Below are positions 11,338 through 20,664 of a DNA stretch of 64,000 bases, piece after piece; position 1 is the first letter of the stretch, and every line of letters begins with the position of its first letter. A program made the translations under genes and the position numbers. The notes under the pieces are model-generated. The model saw nothing but the letters and a program-made list of their open reading frames with translations, was not told the origin of the DNA and made no database searches. The stretch comes from Phytohabitans rumicis (lineage in GTDB: Bacteria; Actinomycetota; Actinomycetes; Mycobacteriales; Micromonosporaceae), in NCBI RefSeq assembly GCF_011764445.1, contig NZ_BLPG01000002.1:806001-870000 (forward strand), read 5' to 3'.

Positions 11338-12483
11338 ATGAACGACGGGGAGGCCGTACGCACCATCGACGCCGGCGCGCCGCCAGCCCGGTTCGCCCGG
11401 GGTTGGCACTGCCTCGGGCTCGCCGACACCTTCCGGGACGGCGTACCCCACGCCGTCGAGGCGTTCGGCACCAAGCTCGTCGTCTTCGCCGACTCCGGCG
11501 GTACGCTGCGCGTGCTCGACGCGTACTGCCGGCACATGGGCGGCGACCTGAGCATGGGCACCATCAAGGGCGACGCGGTGGCTTGCCCGTTCCACGACTG
11601 GCGGTGGGGTGGCGACGGCCGGTGTGCCAGCGTGCCGTACGCCAACCGGGTGCCGCCGCGGGCGCGTACCCGGTCGTGGATCACCTGCGAGGAGAACAAG
11701 CAGCTCTTCGTCTGGCACGACCCGCAGGGCGCGGCGCCCCCGCCGGAGGTGGCGATCCCGCGCATCGAGGGGTCGTTCTCCGACGAGTGGAGCCAGTGGA
11801 CCTGGGACTCGGTGCGCATCGACGGGGCGAACTGCCGCGAGGTCATCGACAACGTGGTCGACATGGCGCACTTCTTCTACATCCACTTCGCCTTCCCGAC
11901 GTACTTCAAGAACGTCATGGAGGGGCACGTGGCGACGCAGTTCCTCCAGACCCGGGGCCGGCCGGACGTGACCAACGGCTCCAACTACGCCGGCGACGCG
12001 CAGACCAAGCTGCGCTCGGAGGCGGCGTACTACGGGCCCTCGTACATGATCGACTACCTGTACCACGACTACCACGGCATCACCGTCGAGTCGGTCCTGA
12101 TCAACTGCCACTACCCGGTCACGCCCACCTCGTTCGTGCTCCAGTGGGGCGTCATCGTCAAGCGGCTGCCCGGACTGACCAGCGAGCAGGCCGAGCGGGT
12201 GGCCGGCAAGTTCGCCAAGAGCGTCGGCGTCGGCTTCCTGCAGGACGTGGAGATCTGGAAGCACAAGAGCCGGATCGACAACCCGCTGCTGTGCGCCGAG
12301 GACGGCCCGGTCTACCAGCTGCGCCGCTGGTACGAACAGTTCTATGTGGACGTCGAGGACGTCACCGACGAGATGGTCGCGCGCTTCGAGTTCGAGGTCG
12401 ACACCACCCGCGCGATCCAGGCGTGGGAGGCCGAGGTCGCCGGAAACCTCGCCCAGCGCGCGACGGCGGCGGAGGCACCGTGA
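11338..12483 (+). CDS. kshA: 3-ketosteroid 9α-hydroxylase oxygenase component KshA
   Basis: A 381-aa Rieske non-heme iron oxygenase. The [2Fe-2S] ligands are in YCRHMGGDLSMG and ACPFHDWRW (CxH...CxxH) at about residues 65-90. The mononuclear iron ligands fit DNVVDMAHFFYIHFAFP (D, H, H). The C-terminal helix-grip domain contains the KHKSRIDNP segment typical of KshA. With KshB it hydroxylates C9 of 3-ketosteroids, leading to opening of ring B. ATG 11338 has GGAGGAG close upstream; an in-frame ATG at 11314 lacks this. The stop overlaps the next gene by GTGA. It corresponds to Rv3526. Confidence 0.93.
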   Translation: MNDGEAVRTIDAGAPPARFARGWHCLGLADTFRDGVPHAVEAFGTKLVVFADSGGTLRVLDAYCRHMGGDLSMGTIKGDAVACPFHDWRWGGDGRCASVPYANRVPPRARTRSWITCEENKQLFVWHDPQGAAPPPEVAIPRIEGSFSDEWSQWTWDSVRIDGANCREVIDNVVDMAHFFYIHFAFPTYFKNVMEGHVATQFLQTRGRPDVTNGSNYAGDAQTKLRSEAAYYGPSYMIDYLYHDYHGITVESVLINCHYPVTPTSFVLQWGVIVKRLPGLTSEQAERVAGKFAKSVGVGFLQDVEIWKHKSRIDNPLLCAEDGPVYQLRRWYEQFYVDVEDVTDEMVARFEFEVDTTRAIQAWEAEVAGNLAQRATAAEAP

Positions 12484-12743
12484 GCGAAACGCGGACCTTG
12501 GACGATCGCCGCGCCTACCTGGAGGGCGGGCTGGTCGACCTCGCCTGCGGGCACTGCAGCGCGTGGGTGCGGGTGAAGAAGAGCAGCCCGCCGCACACCA
12601 GCGTGCAGTGGAGCCGCGAGGCGGTGCGCGCGTGCGCCGAGTTCGCCGGCTCCGCCACCCCGAACGCCCTGATCCGCACCTGCGCGCGGCTGCGCGACAG
12701 CATCGAGCACGCGGCCCGCGCGGGCTACCTGGAGCAGGAGTGA
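12480..12743 (+). CDS. Small conserved-looking protein between kshA and kshB
   Basis: An 87-aa protein starting at GTG 12480, overlapping both kshA (GTGA) and kshB (GTGA), so it is translationally coupled to the two halves of the 9α-hydroxylase. It has an N-terminal CGHCSAWVRVKK segment (CxxC), a basic middle and two further cysteines (VRACAEF, IRTCARL) followed by an amphipathic C-terminal helix. The four cysteines could bind zinc or a cluster. No family is recognised. Its position suggests a role with KshAB, perhaps assembly or regulation, but that is inference. Confidence 0.7.
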   Translation: MSETRTLDDRRAYLEGGLVDLACGHCSAWVRVKKSSPPHTSVQWSREAVRACAEFAGSATPNALIRTCARLRDSIEHAARAGYLEQE

Positions 12744-13734
12744 AGGCGTACCGGCGGCTGCGCGTCGCCGAGGTCATCGCGGAGACACCCGACGCCTGCT
12801 CGCTGGTCCTGGAGGTGCCGCCCGCGCTGGCCGCGGAGTTCGCGTACAAGCCCGGACAGTTCCTGACCGTCCGGGTGCCGAAGGACGCCGGCGGGACGGT
12901 GTCCCGCTGCTACTCGCTGTCCAGCTCGCCGCACACGGGGGAGCCCCCAAGATCACAATCAAGCGGGTACGCGACGGGCACGCGTCCAACTGGATCTGCG
13001 ACAACGTGCGGGCCGGCACCGAGCTGGACATGCTCCCGCCGGCCGGCGCGTTCACGCCTGGCTCGCTGGACGGCGACCTGCTCCTGCTGGCCGGCGGCAG
13101 CGGCATCACGCCGATGCTGTCCATCGTCAAGTCGGCGCTCGCGCACGGCACGGGCCGCTTGACCCTGGTGTACGCCAACCGCGACCCCGCGTCGGTCATC
13201 TTCGACGCGGAGCTGCGCGCCCTCGCCGTCCGGCACCCGGACCGGCTGTGCGTGGCGCACTGGCTGGACGGCGCGCAGGGGCCGCCCACGGCGGAGGGGC
13301 TGGCTCCCCTGCTGTCCGCGCACGCCGGACGGGACGCGTTCGTGTGCGGGCCGGAGCCGTTCGTCGCGGTGGCCTGCCGGTCCCTCGAAGCGGTCGGCCT
13401 GCCGGCGGACCGGATCCACATCGAACGGTGGGACTCCACCGTGGACGTGTCCGGCGAGCCGGTGGCCACCGCCGAGGTGGACCTGGACGGGCAGGTCCGC
13501 CGGCTGCCGTGGCCGGCCCAGACCCGCCTGCTCGACCTGCTCATCGCGGCCGGCCTGAACCCGCCGTACTCCTGCCGGCAGGGCACCTGCGGGGCCTGCG
13601 CGTGCCGCGTGGTCAGCGGCGAGGTGGAGCTGGTGCACAACGAGGTGCTGGAGGACGAGGACTTCGCCGAGGGCTACACGCTGGCCTGCCAGGCGCTGCC
13701 GCGCAGCGAGACGGTGGTCGTCACGTACTCGTGA
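12740..13734 (+). pseudogene. kshB: 3-ketosteroid 9α-hydroxylase reductase KshB, interrupted by one apparent frameshift
   Basis: The gene reads from GTG 12740 to about 12948 in one frame and from 12949 to 13734 in another. Together they give a full KshB of about 331 aa. The flavin-binding SRCYSLSSSPH is followed by KITIKRVRDGHASNWICDN, then the NAD-binding GGSGITPMLSI and CGPEPF. A C-terminal plant-type ferredoxin ends it, with CRQGTCGACAC and a fourth Cys in LACQA. The shift lies in the C run 12944-12948 and is cured by one extra C. Everything on both sides is well conserved, so a sequence error is more likely than a real loss. KshB passes electrons from NADH to KshA. Confidence 0.85.
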
Positions 13735-13742
13735 CGACCACC
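13713..13742. terminator. Hairpin overlapping the kshB stop codon, between convergent kshB and hsaF
   Basis: GGTGGTCGTCAC (13713-13724) and GTGACGACCACC (13731-13742) form a perfect 12-bp stem around a 6-base loop. The kshB stop codon is inside the right arm. The hsaF stop is only 5 bases further, so this is a probable bidirectional terminator squeezed into coding sequence. Confidence 0.6.
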
Positions 13743-13746
13743 TCGC

Positions 13747-14781
13747 TCAGCGGGCTTCCGCCGCGAGCCCGACCGCGATGTCGATGAGCTGGTCCTCCTG
13801 GCCGCCGACCAGCTTGCGCTCGCCCGCCCGGACCAGGATCTCCGCGCCGGACACCTGGTACCGCTCGGCCAGGCTGTAGGCGTGCTTGAGGAAGCTGGAG
13901 TAGACGCCCGCGTACCCCATGATGAGCGCGAGCCGGTCGAGCCGGCACTCCTCCGGCATGGCCGGGCGCACCACGTCCTCGGCGGCGTCGACGATCGCGA
14001 AGAAGTCCACGCCGGTGCGGATGCCCAGCTTGTCGCAGACGCCGACGAACGCCTCGACCGGCGTGTTGCCCGCGCCAGCACCGAACCGGCGGGTGCTGCC
14101 GTCGATCTGGGTGGCGCCGGCGCGCGCGGCGAGCACCGAGTTGGCCACGCCGAGCCCGAGGTTCTCGTGCCCGTGGAAGCCGACCTGCGCGTCGTCGCCC
14201 AGCTCCGCGACCAGGGCGGCGACCCGGTCGCCCACCTGGTCGAGCACCAGCGCGCCGGCCGAGTCCACGACGTACACGCACTGGCAGCCGGCGTCGGCCA
14301 TCAGCCGGCCCTGCTTCGCCAGGGCCTCCGGCGGCAGCGAGTGGGCCATCATGAGGAAGCCGACGGTCTCCAGGCCGCGGTCGCGGGCCAGCCCGAAGTG
14401 CTGCGCGGAGATGTCCGCCTCGGTGCAGTGGGTGGCGATGCGGCACACCGCCGCGCCGTGGTCGGCCGCCGCGAGGATGTCGTCCTTGACGCCCACGCCG
14501 GGCAGCATGAGGAACGCGATCTTCGCCCGCCGGGCCGCGCCCACCGCCGTGGCGATGAGCTCCTGCTCGGGCGTGTGGCTGAAGCCGTACGTGAACGACG
14601 AGCCGCCCAGCCCGTCGCCGTGGGTCACCTCGATCACGGGTACGCCGGCCGCGTCCAGCGCCTCCACAATGGAGCGCACCTCGGCGGCGGTGAACTGGTG
14701 GCGCTTGGCGTGCGAGCCGTCGCGCAGCGAGGAGTCGGTGATCCGCAGGTCAAGGTCGGCGGAGAAGCGGCGCGGCAGCAT
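13747..14781 (-). CDS. hsaF: 4-hydroxy-2-oxo acid aldolase HsaF
   Basis: A 344-aa DmpG/HsaF-type aldolase. [19 protein letters not shown] carries the metal and substrate Arg-Asp pair near the N-terminus. [15 protein letters not shown] holds the metal-binding HxH, and [13 protein letters not shown] lies in the barrel. The C-terminal communication domain ends in [11 protein letters not shown]. HsaF splits 4-hydroxy-2-oxohexanoate to pyruvate and propanal, which HsaG converts to propionyl-CoA in a channelled complex. ATG 14781 has GAAGGAG upstream and overlaps hsaG by 32 bases. It corresponds to Rv3534c. Confidence 0.93.
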   Translation of the reverse strand: MLPRRFSADLDLRITDSSLRDGSHAKRHQFTAAEVRSIVEALDAAGVPVIEVTHGDGLGGSSFTYGFSHTPEQELIATAVGAARRAKIAFLMLPGVGVKDDILAAADHGAAVCRIATHCTEADISAQHFGLARDRGLETVGFLMMAHSLPPEALAKQGRLMADAGCQCVYVVDSAGALVLDQVGDRVAALVAELGDDAQVGFHGHENLGLGVANSVLAARAGATQIDGSTRRFGAGAGNTPVEAFVGVCDKLGIRTGVDFFAIVDAAEDVVRPAMPEECRLDRLALIMGYAGVYSSFLKHAYSLAERYQVSGAEILVRAGERKLVGGQEDQLIDIAVGLAAEAR

Positions 14782-15667
14782 GGGACTCCTTCAGGGATCG
14801 GGCCAGTTCCTCGCCGACCCGGGTCGCGGCGGCGGTCATGATGTCGAGGTTGCCGGCGTACGCTGGCAGGAAGTCGCCGGCACCGGTGATCTCGACGAAG
14901 ATGGCGACCCGCGTGCCGTCCCCGTACGGGTCGAACTGCGGCTCGTTGAGCAGCCGGTAGCCGGGCACGTAGCGGGCCACGTCGGCGGCCATGTCGGCGA
15001 TCGAGGCGGCCACCGCGTCGGTGTCCGCGCCCGCGCCGATCGCGCAGAAGATGGTGTCGCGCATGACCATCGGCGGCTCGGCCGGGTTGAGCACGATGAT
15101 GGCCTTGCCGCGCTCCGCGCCGCCGATCACCTCCAGCCCGCGGCTGGTGGTGCGGGTGAACTCGTCGATGTTGGCGCGGGTGCCCGGACCGGCGGACTTC
15201 GAGGCCACGGTGGCCACGATCTCGGCGTAGCTGACCGGGGTGACCCGGGACACCGCGTACACCATCGGGATGGTCGCCTGGCCGCCGCAGGTGATGAGGT
15301 TGACGTTCGGCGCGTCCAGGTGGGCTGCGAGGTTGACGTGCGGCACGACGGGCGGGCCGACCGCGGCCGGGGTGAGGTCCACGGCACGGATGCCGGCCTC
15401 GGCGTACCGGGGCGCGTTGTCCCGGTGCACGTACGCCGACGTGGCCTCGAAGACCAGGTCGGGCAGCGGGTCCTGGGCCAGCAGCCAGCCGGCGCCGTCC
15501 ACAGTGGTCGAGAGGCCGAGGTCGGCGGCCCGGCGCAGCCCGGGGCTGTCCGGGTCGATGCCGACCATCCAGCGCGGCTCGATCAGGTCCGAGCGCAGCA
15601 GCTTGTACAGCAGGTCGGTGCCGATGTTGCCGGACCCGACGATGGCCGCGGTCGCCTTGGCCGCCAT
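14750..15667 (-). CDS. hsaG: Acylating aldehyde dehydrogenase HsaG
   Basis: A 305-aa DmpF-type acylating dehydrogenase. The N-terminal [15 protein letters not shown] is the Rossmann glycine motif. [18 protein letters not shown] contains the catalytic Cys at about residue 130. [15 protein letters not shown] and [21 protein letters not shown] are family blocks. It oxidises the propanal delivered from HsaF to propionyl-CoA using NAD+ and CoA. ATG 15667 is the first in-frame Met of the family N-terminus, with GGAGGCGC upstream. It lies in the leftward hsaE-hsaG-hsaF operon and corresponds to Rv3535c. Confidence 0.93.
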   Translation of the reverse strand: MAAKATAAIVGSGNIGTDLLYKLLRSDLIEPRWMVGIDPDSPGLRRAADLGLSTTVDGAGWLLAQDPLPDLVFEATSAYVHRDNAPRYAEAGIRAVDLTPAAVGPPVVPHVNLAAHLDAPNVNLITCGGQATIPMVYAVSRVTPVSYAEIVATVASKSAGPGTRANIDEFTRTTSRGLEVIGGAERGKAIIVLNPAEPPMVMRDTIFCAIGAGADTDAVAASIADMAADVARYVPGYRLLNEPQFDPYGDGTRVAIFVEITGAGDFLPAYAGNLDIMTAAATRVGEELARSLKESHAAAPLLRRP

Positions 15668-15678
15668 GCGCGCCTCCT

Positions 15679-16451
15679 TCAGAACGTCAGCGACACGTCG
15701 CCGAGACCGGTGAACGAGGCCCGGAACGCGTCGCCCGGCCGGGCGTCGACCGCGCGGGCACACGCCCCGGGCAGGATCAGGTGGCCGGCGCGCAGCCGCA
15801 CGCCGAAGCCCGCGACCGTGCGGGCCAGCCAGGCCACGGCGGTGACCGGGTTGCCGAGCACCGCGTCGGAGCGGCCCTGCGCCACCGGCTCGTCGCCCTT
15901 GTAGAGCACGGCGTCGATGGCGCGGATGTCCACCGTGGCGGGGTCGACCCGGGCGGCGCCGACCACGAACCCGGCCGACGAGGCGTTGTCCGCGATCGTG
16001 TCCGCCAGGCTGATCCGCCAGTCAAGGATCCGGCTGTCGATCAGCTCGATGGACGGCGCGTACGCCTCCGTGGCGGCGAGCACGTCCTCCTCGGTGCAGC
16101 CCGCGCCGGGCAGGTCGGCGCCGAGGATGAAGGCGACCTCGATCTCCACCCGGGATAGCAGTAGCGGCCGGCGTCCACCGGCACGCTCTCGGACAGCCGC
16201 ATGTCGGCGAGCAGGTGCCCGTAGTCGGGCTCGTCGACGCCCATCATCTGCTGCATCGCCTTGGAGGACAGCCCCACCTTGTGGCCCACCACCTCGGCCG
16301 TGCGGCGCCTGATGTTGCGCAGCTGGATCTCGTACGCGTCGGCCGCCCCGAGCTCGGGGTGCGACTCGGTTAGGGGCGGGATCGGCGCCCGGTCCCGCTC
16401 GGCGGCGTGGAGCAGGTCGGCCAGTGTGGACTGTTGCACCTCGGTCAGCAC
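15679..16451 (-). pseudogene. hsaE: 2-hydroxypentadienoate hydratase HsaE, interrupted by one apparent frameshift
   Basis: The N-terminal third reads from GTG 16451 through GHKVGLSSKAMQQMMGVDEPDYGHL to DAGRYCYP. The remainder continues in another frame as VEIEVAFILGADLPG through [16 protein letters not shown]. Together they form a normal hydratase of about 257 aa. One missing base at the CCCGGG around 16149-16154 explains the break. HsaE hydrates 2-hydroxyhexa-2,4-dienoate to 4-hydroxy-2-oxohexanoate for HsaF. GAGGAGG lies just upstream of the GTG, which overlaps the previous gene's stop. It corresponds to Rv3536c. Confidence 0.85.
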
Positions 16452-18051
16452 TCGGCCTCCTCGGTAGACAGAGCGGCGTGCCGGCCCGCGCGCCGGCCGG
16501 AGAAGACGCAGTCGGCGAGCGAGAGCCCGCTGACGTACGAGTTCGAGCAGATGCCCACCGCGGTACGGCCGGCGGCGTACAGGCCGGGCAGGATCGCGCC
16601 GCCGGCCCGGCGTACCCCTCCGGTGTCCTCGTCGACCAGCAGGCCGCCCAGGGTGAGCATCGGCGCGGGCTGGGCCGGCCGTGGCCGTACCGAACAGTCG
16701 ATGAGCGAGAACGGCGGCCGCGCGAGCGGGCGGACCAGGTCGGCGGGCTTGCCCGCCGGGTCGCGCTCGCCGGCCTCGGCGGCGGCGTGGTACGCCTTGA
16801 CCGTCGCGGCCAGGCCCGCCGGGTCGACGCCGGCGCGGGCCGCGACCGCGGCGAGCGTCGGGGCGCTGACCCGGTCGAACGTGAGCAGCCAGCGGGCCTG
16901 CACGCGTTGAAACCACAGCGTCTGCTCGGGCACCTGGGCCCGCGCCTCGGCGAGCACCTCGGCGTCCACGAGCAGCCAGGCCCGCTGCCCCTCGCGCCGC
17001 ACCACCGCCTCGCCGATCGCGGCGCCGTAGCGGGACTCGTCGCAGACCCGCTCGCCGGCGCGGTCGACCAGCAGGCCCTGGAGCAGGGCCGCGGGCGGGG
17101 TGAGGAAGCGCCAGATCGAGACCCGGTCGAGGTGGCCGGTGCCGGCGCCGAGGTCGGTGCCGAGCCGGATGCCGGTGCCGTCGTCGCCGGGCGTGCCCAG
17201 GCGCAGGCCGCCCCGGTACGCGGGCGCGTGCTCGGCCAGCATCCGCCGGTTCATCACGAAACCGCCGGCGGCGAGCACCACGCCGCGCCGGGCCGCGACG
17301 CGCAGCGGGCGGGCGTACCGGCGCTCCAGCCACGCCACCGGCCGGTGCAGCGCGCGGCCGAGCGCGGGCAGGTACAGGCCGGGCTTGACCGACCAGCGGT
17401 GCAGGGCCCGGTGCGCGAACCGGGCCCAGGCCGGGGCTTGCTTGAGGGTGGCGCACTCGATCCCGACCACCCGGCCGCCGCCGTCGGTGAGCAGCCGCCG
17501 TGCGCTCGTCTGGGTGTGGACCCGGACCCCGCGGTCGTGGGCGGCGGCGGCGAGCCGGTTGTGCAGCAGCCGGCCGGACGTGCCGCGGCCGTGCGCCCGG
17601 TGCCCGCGTGGCGCCGGCGGCGCGGTGTCCGCATAGGACGCCTCGTTGCCGGAGTAGTACAGGTAGTGCCGGTCGGTCGGGTAGGACGTCTTGTACGGGC
17701 AGAGGCTGGCGTCGAACGGCACCCCGCGCTCCTCCAGCCAGGCCAGCATGGCGGCGCTGCCGTCGCAGAACCGGCGCAGGGTGGCCGGCGACACGGCATC
17801 GCCCACCTCGCGGCTCAGGTACGCGAACATCGCCTCCGGGTGTCCACCACGCCGGCCGCCCGCTGCTGGGCGGTGCCGCCGCCCGCGTACACGACGCCGC
17901 CGGACAGCGCGGTCGCGCCGCCGCCGTCGAAGCGGTCGACCACCGTGACGCTGGCGCCCGCCTCGGCCGCCTCGATCGCGGCGCACGCCCCGGCGGCGCC
18001 GAAGCCCACGACCACGACGTCGGCCCACTCGTCCCACGGGTAGGAATTCAT
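16445..18051 (-). pseudogene. Kst4D-like FAD steroid dehydrogenase, interrupted by one apparent frameshift
   Basis: A flavoprotein of about 535 aa in the fumarate reductase/KstD superfamily. The first 71 codons contain the FAD Rossmann motif VVVVGFGAAGACAAIEAAEAG and GGATALSGGVVYAGGGT. The frame then shifts at the G run 17838-17840 and resumes with PEAMFAYLSREVG. Later blocks are PAPRGHR, RRGVVLAAGGF and the C-terminal GLYAAGRTAVGICSNSYVSG. This pattern resembles 3-ketosteroid Δ4-(5α)-dehydrogenase of Rhodococcus jostii more than Δ1-KstD. The likely reaction is Δ4 desaturation of 5α-3-ketosteroids, by analogy. It is divergent from kstD across a KstR operator and upstream of hsaE. Confidence 0.75.
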
Positions 18052-18061
18052 CGCACAAAAC

Positions 18062-18075
18062 TATAACCTGTTCTA
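18062..18075. promoter_or_regulatory. KstR operator abutting the kstD start codon
   Basis: TATAACCTGTTCTA matches TnnAACnnGTTnnA fully. Its last base is directly before the kstD GTG (18076), and it ends 11 bases from the divergent ATG (18051). TATAAC could also serve as a -10 hexamer, placing the transcription start at or next to the GTG. Confidence 0.88.
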
Positions 18076-19716
18076 GTGACTGAGGACGAGGCCGAGTTCG
18101 ATGTCGTCGTGGTGGGCAGTGGCGCCGCTGGTATGACCGCCGCCCTCACCGCGGCGCACTCCGGACTGACCGCCGTGGTGGTCGAAAAAGAGAACGTGTT
18201 CGGCGGCTCCACCGCGCGCTCCGGCGGCGGCCTGTGGCTGCCCGGCAACGAGGTGCTGCGCCGCGCCGGGGTCGCCGACACGGCCGAGCGGGCGCAGGCG
18301 TACCTGGCGCACGTGGTCGGCCCGGAGGTGCCGCCGGCGCGGCAGCGCGCGCTGATCGAGCACGGGCCGGCGATGCTGGCCTTCGTGCGGGCGCACACGC
18401 CGCTCGCCTTCTCCTGGGTGCCCGGCTACGCCGACTACTACCCGGAGGCGCCCGGCGGCCTGCCCGGCGGCCGCACGATCGAGCCGGTGCCGCTGGACGG
18501 CCGGCTGCTCGGCCCGGACCTGGCCACCCTCGCCCCGCCGTACGTGCCCGTGCCGGACGGCGTGGTCGTCACCGCACGCGACTACAAGTGGTTGTCGCTG
18601 GGTACCCGGCACCGGCGCGCCCTGCTCACCGGCGCCCGGGTGTTCACCCGCGCCGTGGTCAACCGCGCGCTGGGGCGCCGGATGCTCGGCCTGGGCCAGG
18701 CCCTCGCCGCCGGGCTGCGGGCCGGCCTGCGCGACGCCGGGGTCCCGGTCCGATTGGGTACACCGATGACGGACCTGGTCGTCGACGGCGAGCGGGTCAC
18801 CGGGGTACGGGTGAACGGCGGGCATGTGGTACGAGCCCGGCGGGGCGTGGTACTCGGGTCGGGCGGATTCGAGCACAACGAGGCGATGCGCAAGCTGCAC
18901 CAGCGGGCCCCGATCGGCACGGACTGGACGGTGGGCGCGTCCGGCAACACCGGCGACGGCATCGAGGCCGGCCGCCGGCTCGGCGCGGCCCTGGACCTGA
19001 TGGACGACGCCTGGTGGGGCCCGGCCATCCCGCTGCCGCACGGCCCGTACTTCTGCCTCGCCGAACGCAGCCTGCCCGGCTCCCTGATCGTGAACACCGC
19101 CGGGCAGCGGTTCGTCAACGAGGCGGCGCCCTATGTGGACGCCGTGCACGCTATGTACGACACCGGCAGCATCCCGGCCTGGCTGATCGCCGACCAGACG
19201 TACCGGGACCGCTACCTGTTCGCCGGCCGCGGCCCGCGCGCCCCGCTCCCCCGCCGCTGGTACGCCTCGGGCGCCGTCCAGCGCGCCGTCACCCTGGACG
19301 AGCTGGCCGTCCGGATCGGCGTGGACGGGGCGGCGTTGCAGGCCACCGTCGAGCGGTTCAACGACTTCGCGGCGGCCGGCCGGGACGAGGACTTCGGGCG
19401 CGGCGACTCGGCCTACGACCGGTATTACGGCGACCCGCGCAACCGCCCCAACCCGTGCCTCGCGCCGCTGCGCAAGCCGCCGTTCCACGCGTTCCGGATG
19501 GTCCCCGGCGACCTGGGCACCAAGGGCGGGCTGCGCACCGACGACCGGGCCCGGGTGCTGCGCGACGACGGCACCCGGATCGCCGGCCTGTACGCCGCCG
19601 GCAACGCCAGCGCCTCGGTCATGGGCCACAGCTACGCCGGCGCCGGCGCCACCATCGGCCCGGCCATGACGTTCGCCTACCTGGCCGCCCTCGACGCCGC
19701 CACCCCGGAGGACTGA
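18076..19716 (+). CDS. kstD: 3-ketosteroid Δ1-dehydrogenase KstD, copy 1
   Basis: A 546-aa KstD. Visible are the FAD motif VVVVGSGAAGMTAALTAA, GGSTARSGGGLWLPGNEV, PGYADYYPEAPGG (active-site Tyr region) and RRGVVLGSGGFEHNEAMR. GASGNTGDGIEAG and the C-terminal GLYAAGNASASVMGHSYAGAGATIGPAMTF follow, with the Tyr-Gly active-site pair in the last block. It introduces the 1,2 double bond in ring A. GTG 18076 gives the usual short N-terminus but has no room for a Shine-Dalgarno, since the KstR operator ends at 18075; leaderless translation is likely. It corresponds to Rv3537. Confidence 0.92.
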   Translation: MTEDEAEFDVVVVGSGAAGMTAALTAAHSGLTAVVVEKENVFGGSTARSGGGLWLPGNEVLRRAGVADTAERAQAYLAHVVGPEVPPARQRALIEHGPAMLAFVRAHTPLAFSWVPGYADYYPEAPGGLPGGRTIEPVPLDGRLLGPDLATLAPPYVPVPDGVVVTARDYKWLSLGTRHRRALLTGARVFTRAVVNRALGRRMLGLGQALAAGLRAGLRDAGVPVRLGTPMTDLVVDGERVTGVRVNGGHVVRARRGVVLGSGGFEHNEAMRKLHQRAPIGTDWTVGASGNTGDGIEAGRRLGAALDLMDDAWWGPAIPLPHGPYFCLAERSLPGSLIVNTAGQRFVNEAAPYVDAVHAMYDTGSIPAWLIADQTYRDRYLFAGRGPRAPLPRRWYASGAVQRAVTLDELAVRIGVDGAALQATVERFNDFAAAGRDEDFGRGDSAYDRYYGDPRNRPNPCLAPLRKPPFHAFRMVPGDLGTKGGLRTDDRARVLRDDGTRIAGLYAAGNASASVMGHSYAGAGATIGPAMTFAYLAALDAATPED

Positions 19717-19717
19717 T

Positions 19718-20545
19718 ATGCCCATCGACCCCGCCGTCGCGATCGGTGCCGAGCTGCCCGGCCGCGACCTGTCCTGGACCACCACCGACGTGCTGCTCTA
19801 CCACCTCACGCTCGGCGCCCGCGCCACCGAGCTGCGGTACGTCTACGAGCGCGACCTGACGGTCCTGCCCACGTTCGCGGTGGTGACCGGCACGCTCGGC
19901 GAGACCGAGCCGCCCGCGCTCGACATGCCCGGCGTGGACATCAGCCTCGCCAGCACCCTGCACGGCGGCGAGGAGCTCGTCGTGCACAAGCCGTTGCCGC
20001 CCTCCGGCACCGCCCAGTCCCGGTCCCGGATCGCCGACGTGTACGACAAGGGCAGCTCGGCCATCATCGTGATCGAGACCGTCACCGACTACTTCACCAT
20101 CCGCAGGAGCGTCTTCGTCCGCGGCGAGGGTGGCTTCGGCGGCGACCGTGGCCCGTCCAGCCGGGTGCCCCCGCCGGACCGCGCGCCGGACACCGTCACG
20201 CTCAGCCCCACCTGGGCGGAGCAGGCGCTGTGGTACCGGCTCTGCGGCGACCGCAACCCCCTGCACGCCGACCCGGCGTTCGCCGCCATGGCCGGCTTTC
20301 CCGCCCCGATCCTGCACGGCCTGTGCACGTACGGGATGGTGTGCAAGGCGGTCGTGGACACGGTGCTGGACGGCGACCCGACCCGCGTGGCCGGCTTCAG
20401 CGCCCGCTTCTCCGGCGTCGTCTACCCCGGCGAGACCCTGCGCACCAGCATCTGGCGCCAGGACGACCGCCTGCTCGTCAACGCCACGGTGGTCGAGCGC
20501 GACGCCCCCGCCCTCTCCGACGCGGTCCTCACCATCCACGGGTAG
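19718..20545 (+). CDS. MaoC-type enoyl-CoA hydratase, ChsH3-like
   Basis: A 275-aa double-hotdog hydratase of the 17β-HSD type 4 hydratase-2 group. The N-terminal half covers LYHLTLGARATELRYVYERDLTVLPTFAVV. The C-terminal half carries the hydratase-2 motif around WYRLCGDRNPLHADPAFAAMAGFPAPILHGLCTYG, with the catalytic Asp and His. GGAGGACTGAT precedes the ATG one base after the kstD stop, so it is co-transcribed. The same kstD-hydratase order occurs as Rv3537-Rv3538 (ChsH3). It probably hydrates a side-chain enoyl-CoA. Confidence 0.85.
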   Translation: MPIDPAVAIGAELPGRDLSWTTTDVLLYHLTLGARATELRYVYERDLTVLPTFAVVTGTLGETEPPALDMPGVDISLASTLHGGEELVVHKPLPPSGTAQSRSRIADVYDKGSSAIIVIETVTDYFTIRRSVFVRGEGGFGGDRGPSSRVPPPDRAPDTVTLSPTWAEQALWYRLCGDRNPLHADPAFAAMAGFPAPILHGLCTYGMVCKAVVDTVLDGDPTRVAGFSARFSGVVYPGETLRTSIWRQDDRLLVNATVVERDAPALSDAVLTIHG

Positions 20546-20558
20546 CCGTCGGCATGGT

Positions 20559-20650
20559 TCGATCAAGGGATTCGACGTCGATCAAGGGCATACGGTCGTG
20601 GTTTAGAGATCAAAGCACGACCATATGCCCTTGATCGACGGGAAAGGGGC
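20559..20650. repeat. Intergenic palindromic repeat, copy C (inverted orientation)
   Basis: The outer GATCAAGGGATTCGACG is followed by the inner arms GTCGATCAAGGGCATACGG and CCATATGCCCTTGATCGAC around GAGATCAAAGCACG. Relative to copies A, D and E the loop is reversed. It lies between the convergent ends of the ChsH3-like gene and ltp2, where a bidirectional terminator would be useful. Confidence 0.85.
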
Positions 20651-20664
20651 GGCCTGGACCGTGA

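Noticed and set aside
18073-19785. 570-codon leftward frame opposite kstD
   Set aside because: Low-complexity His/Gly/Arg/Val sequence with no motif; the plus strand encodes an unmistakable KstD.
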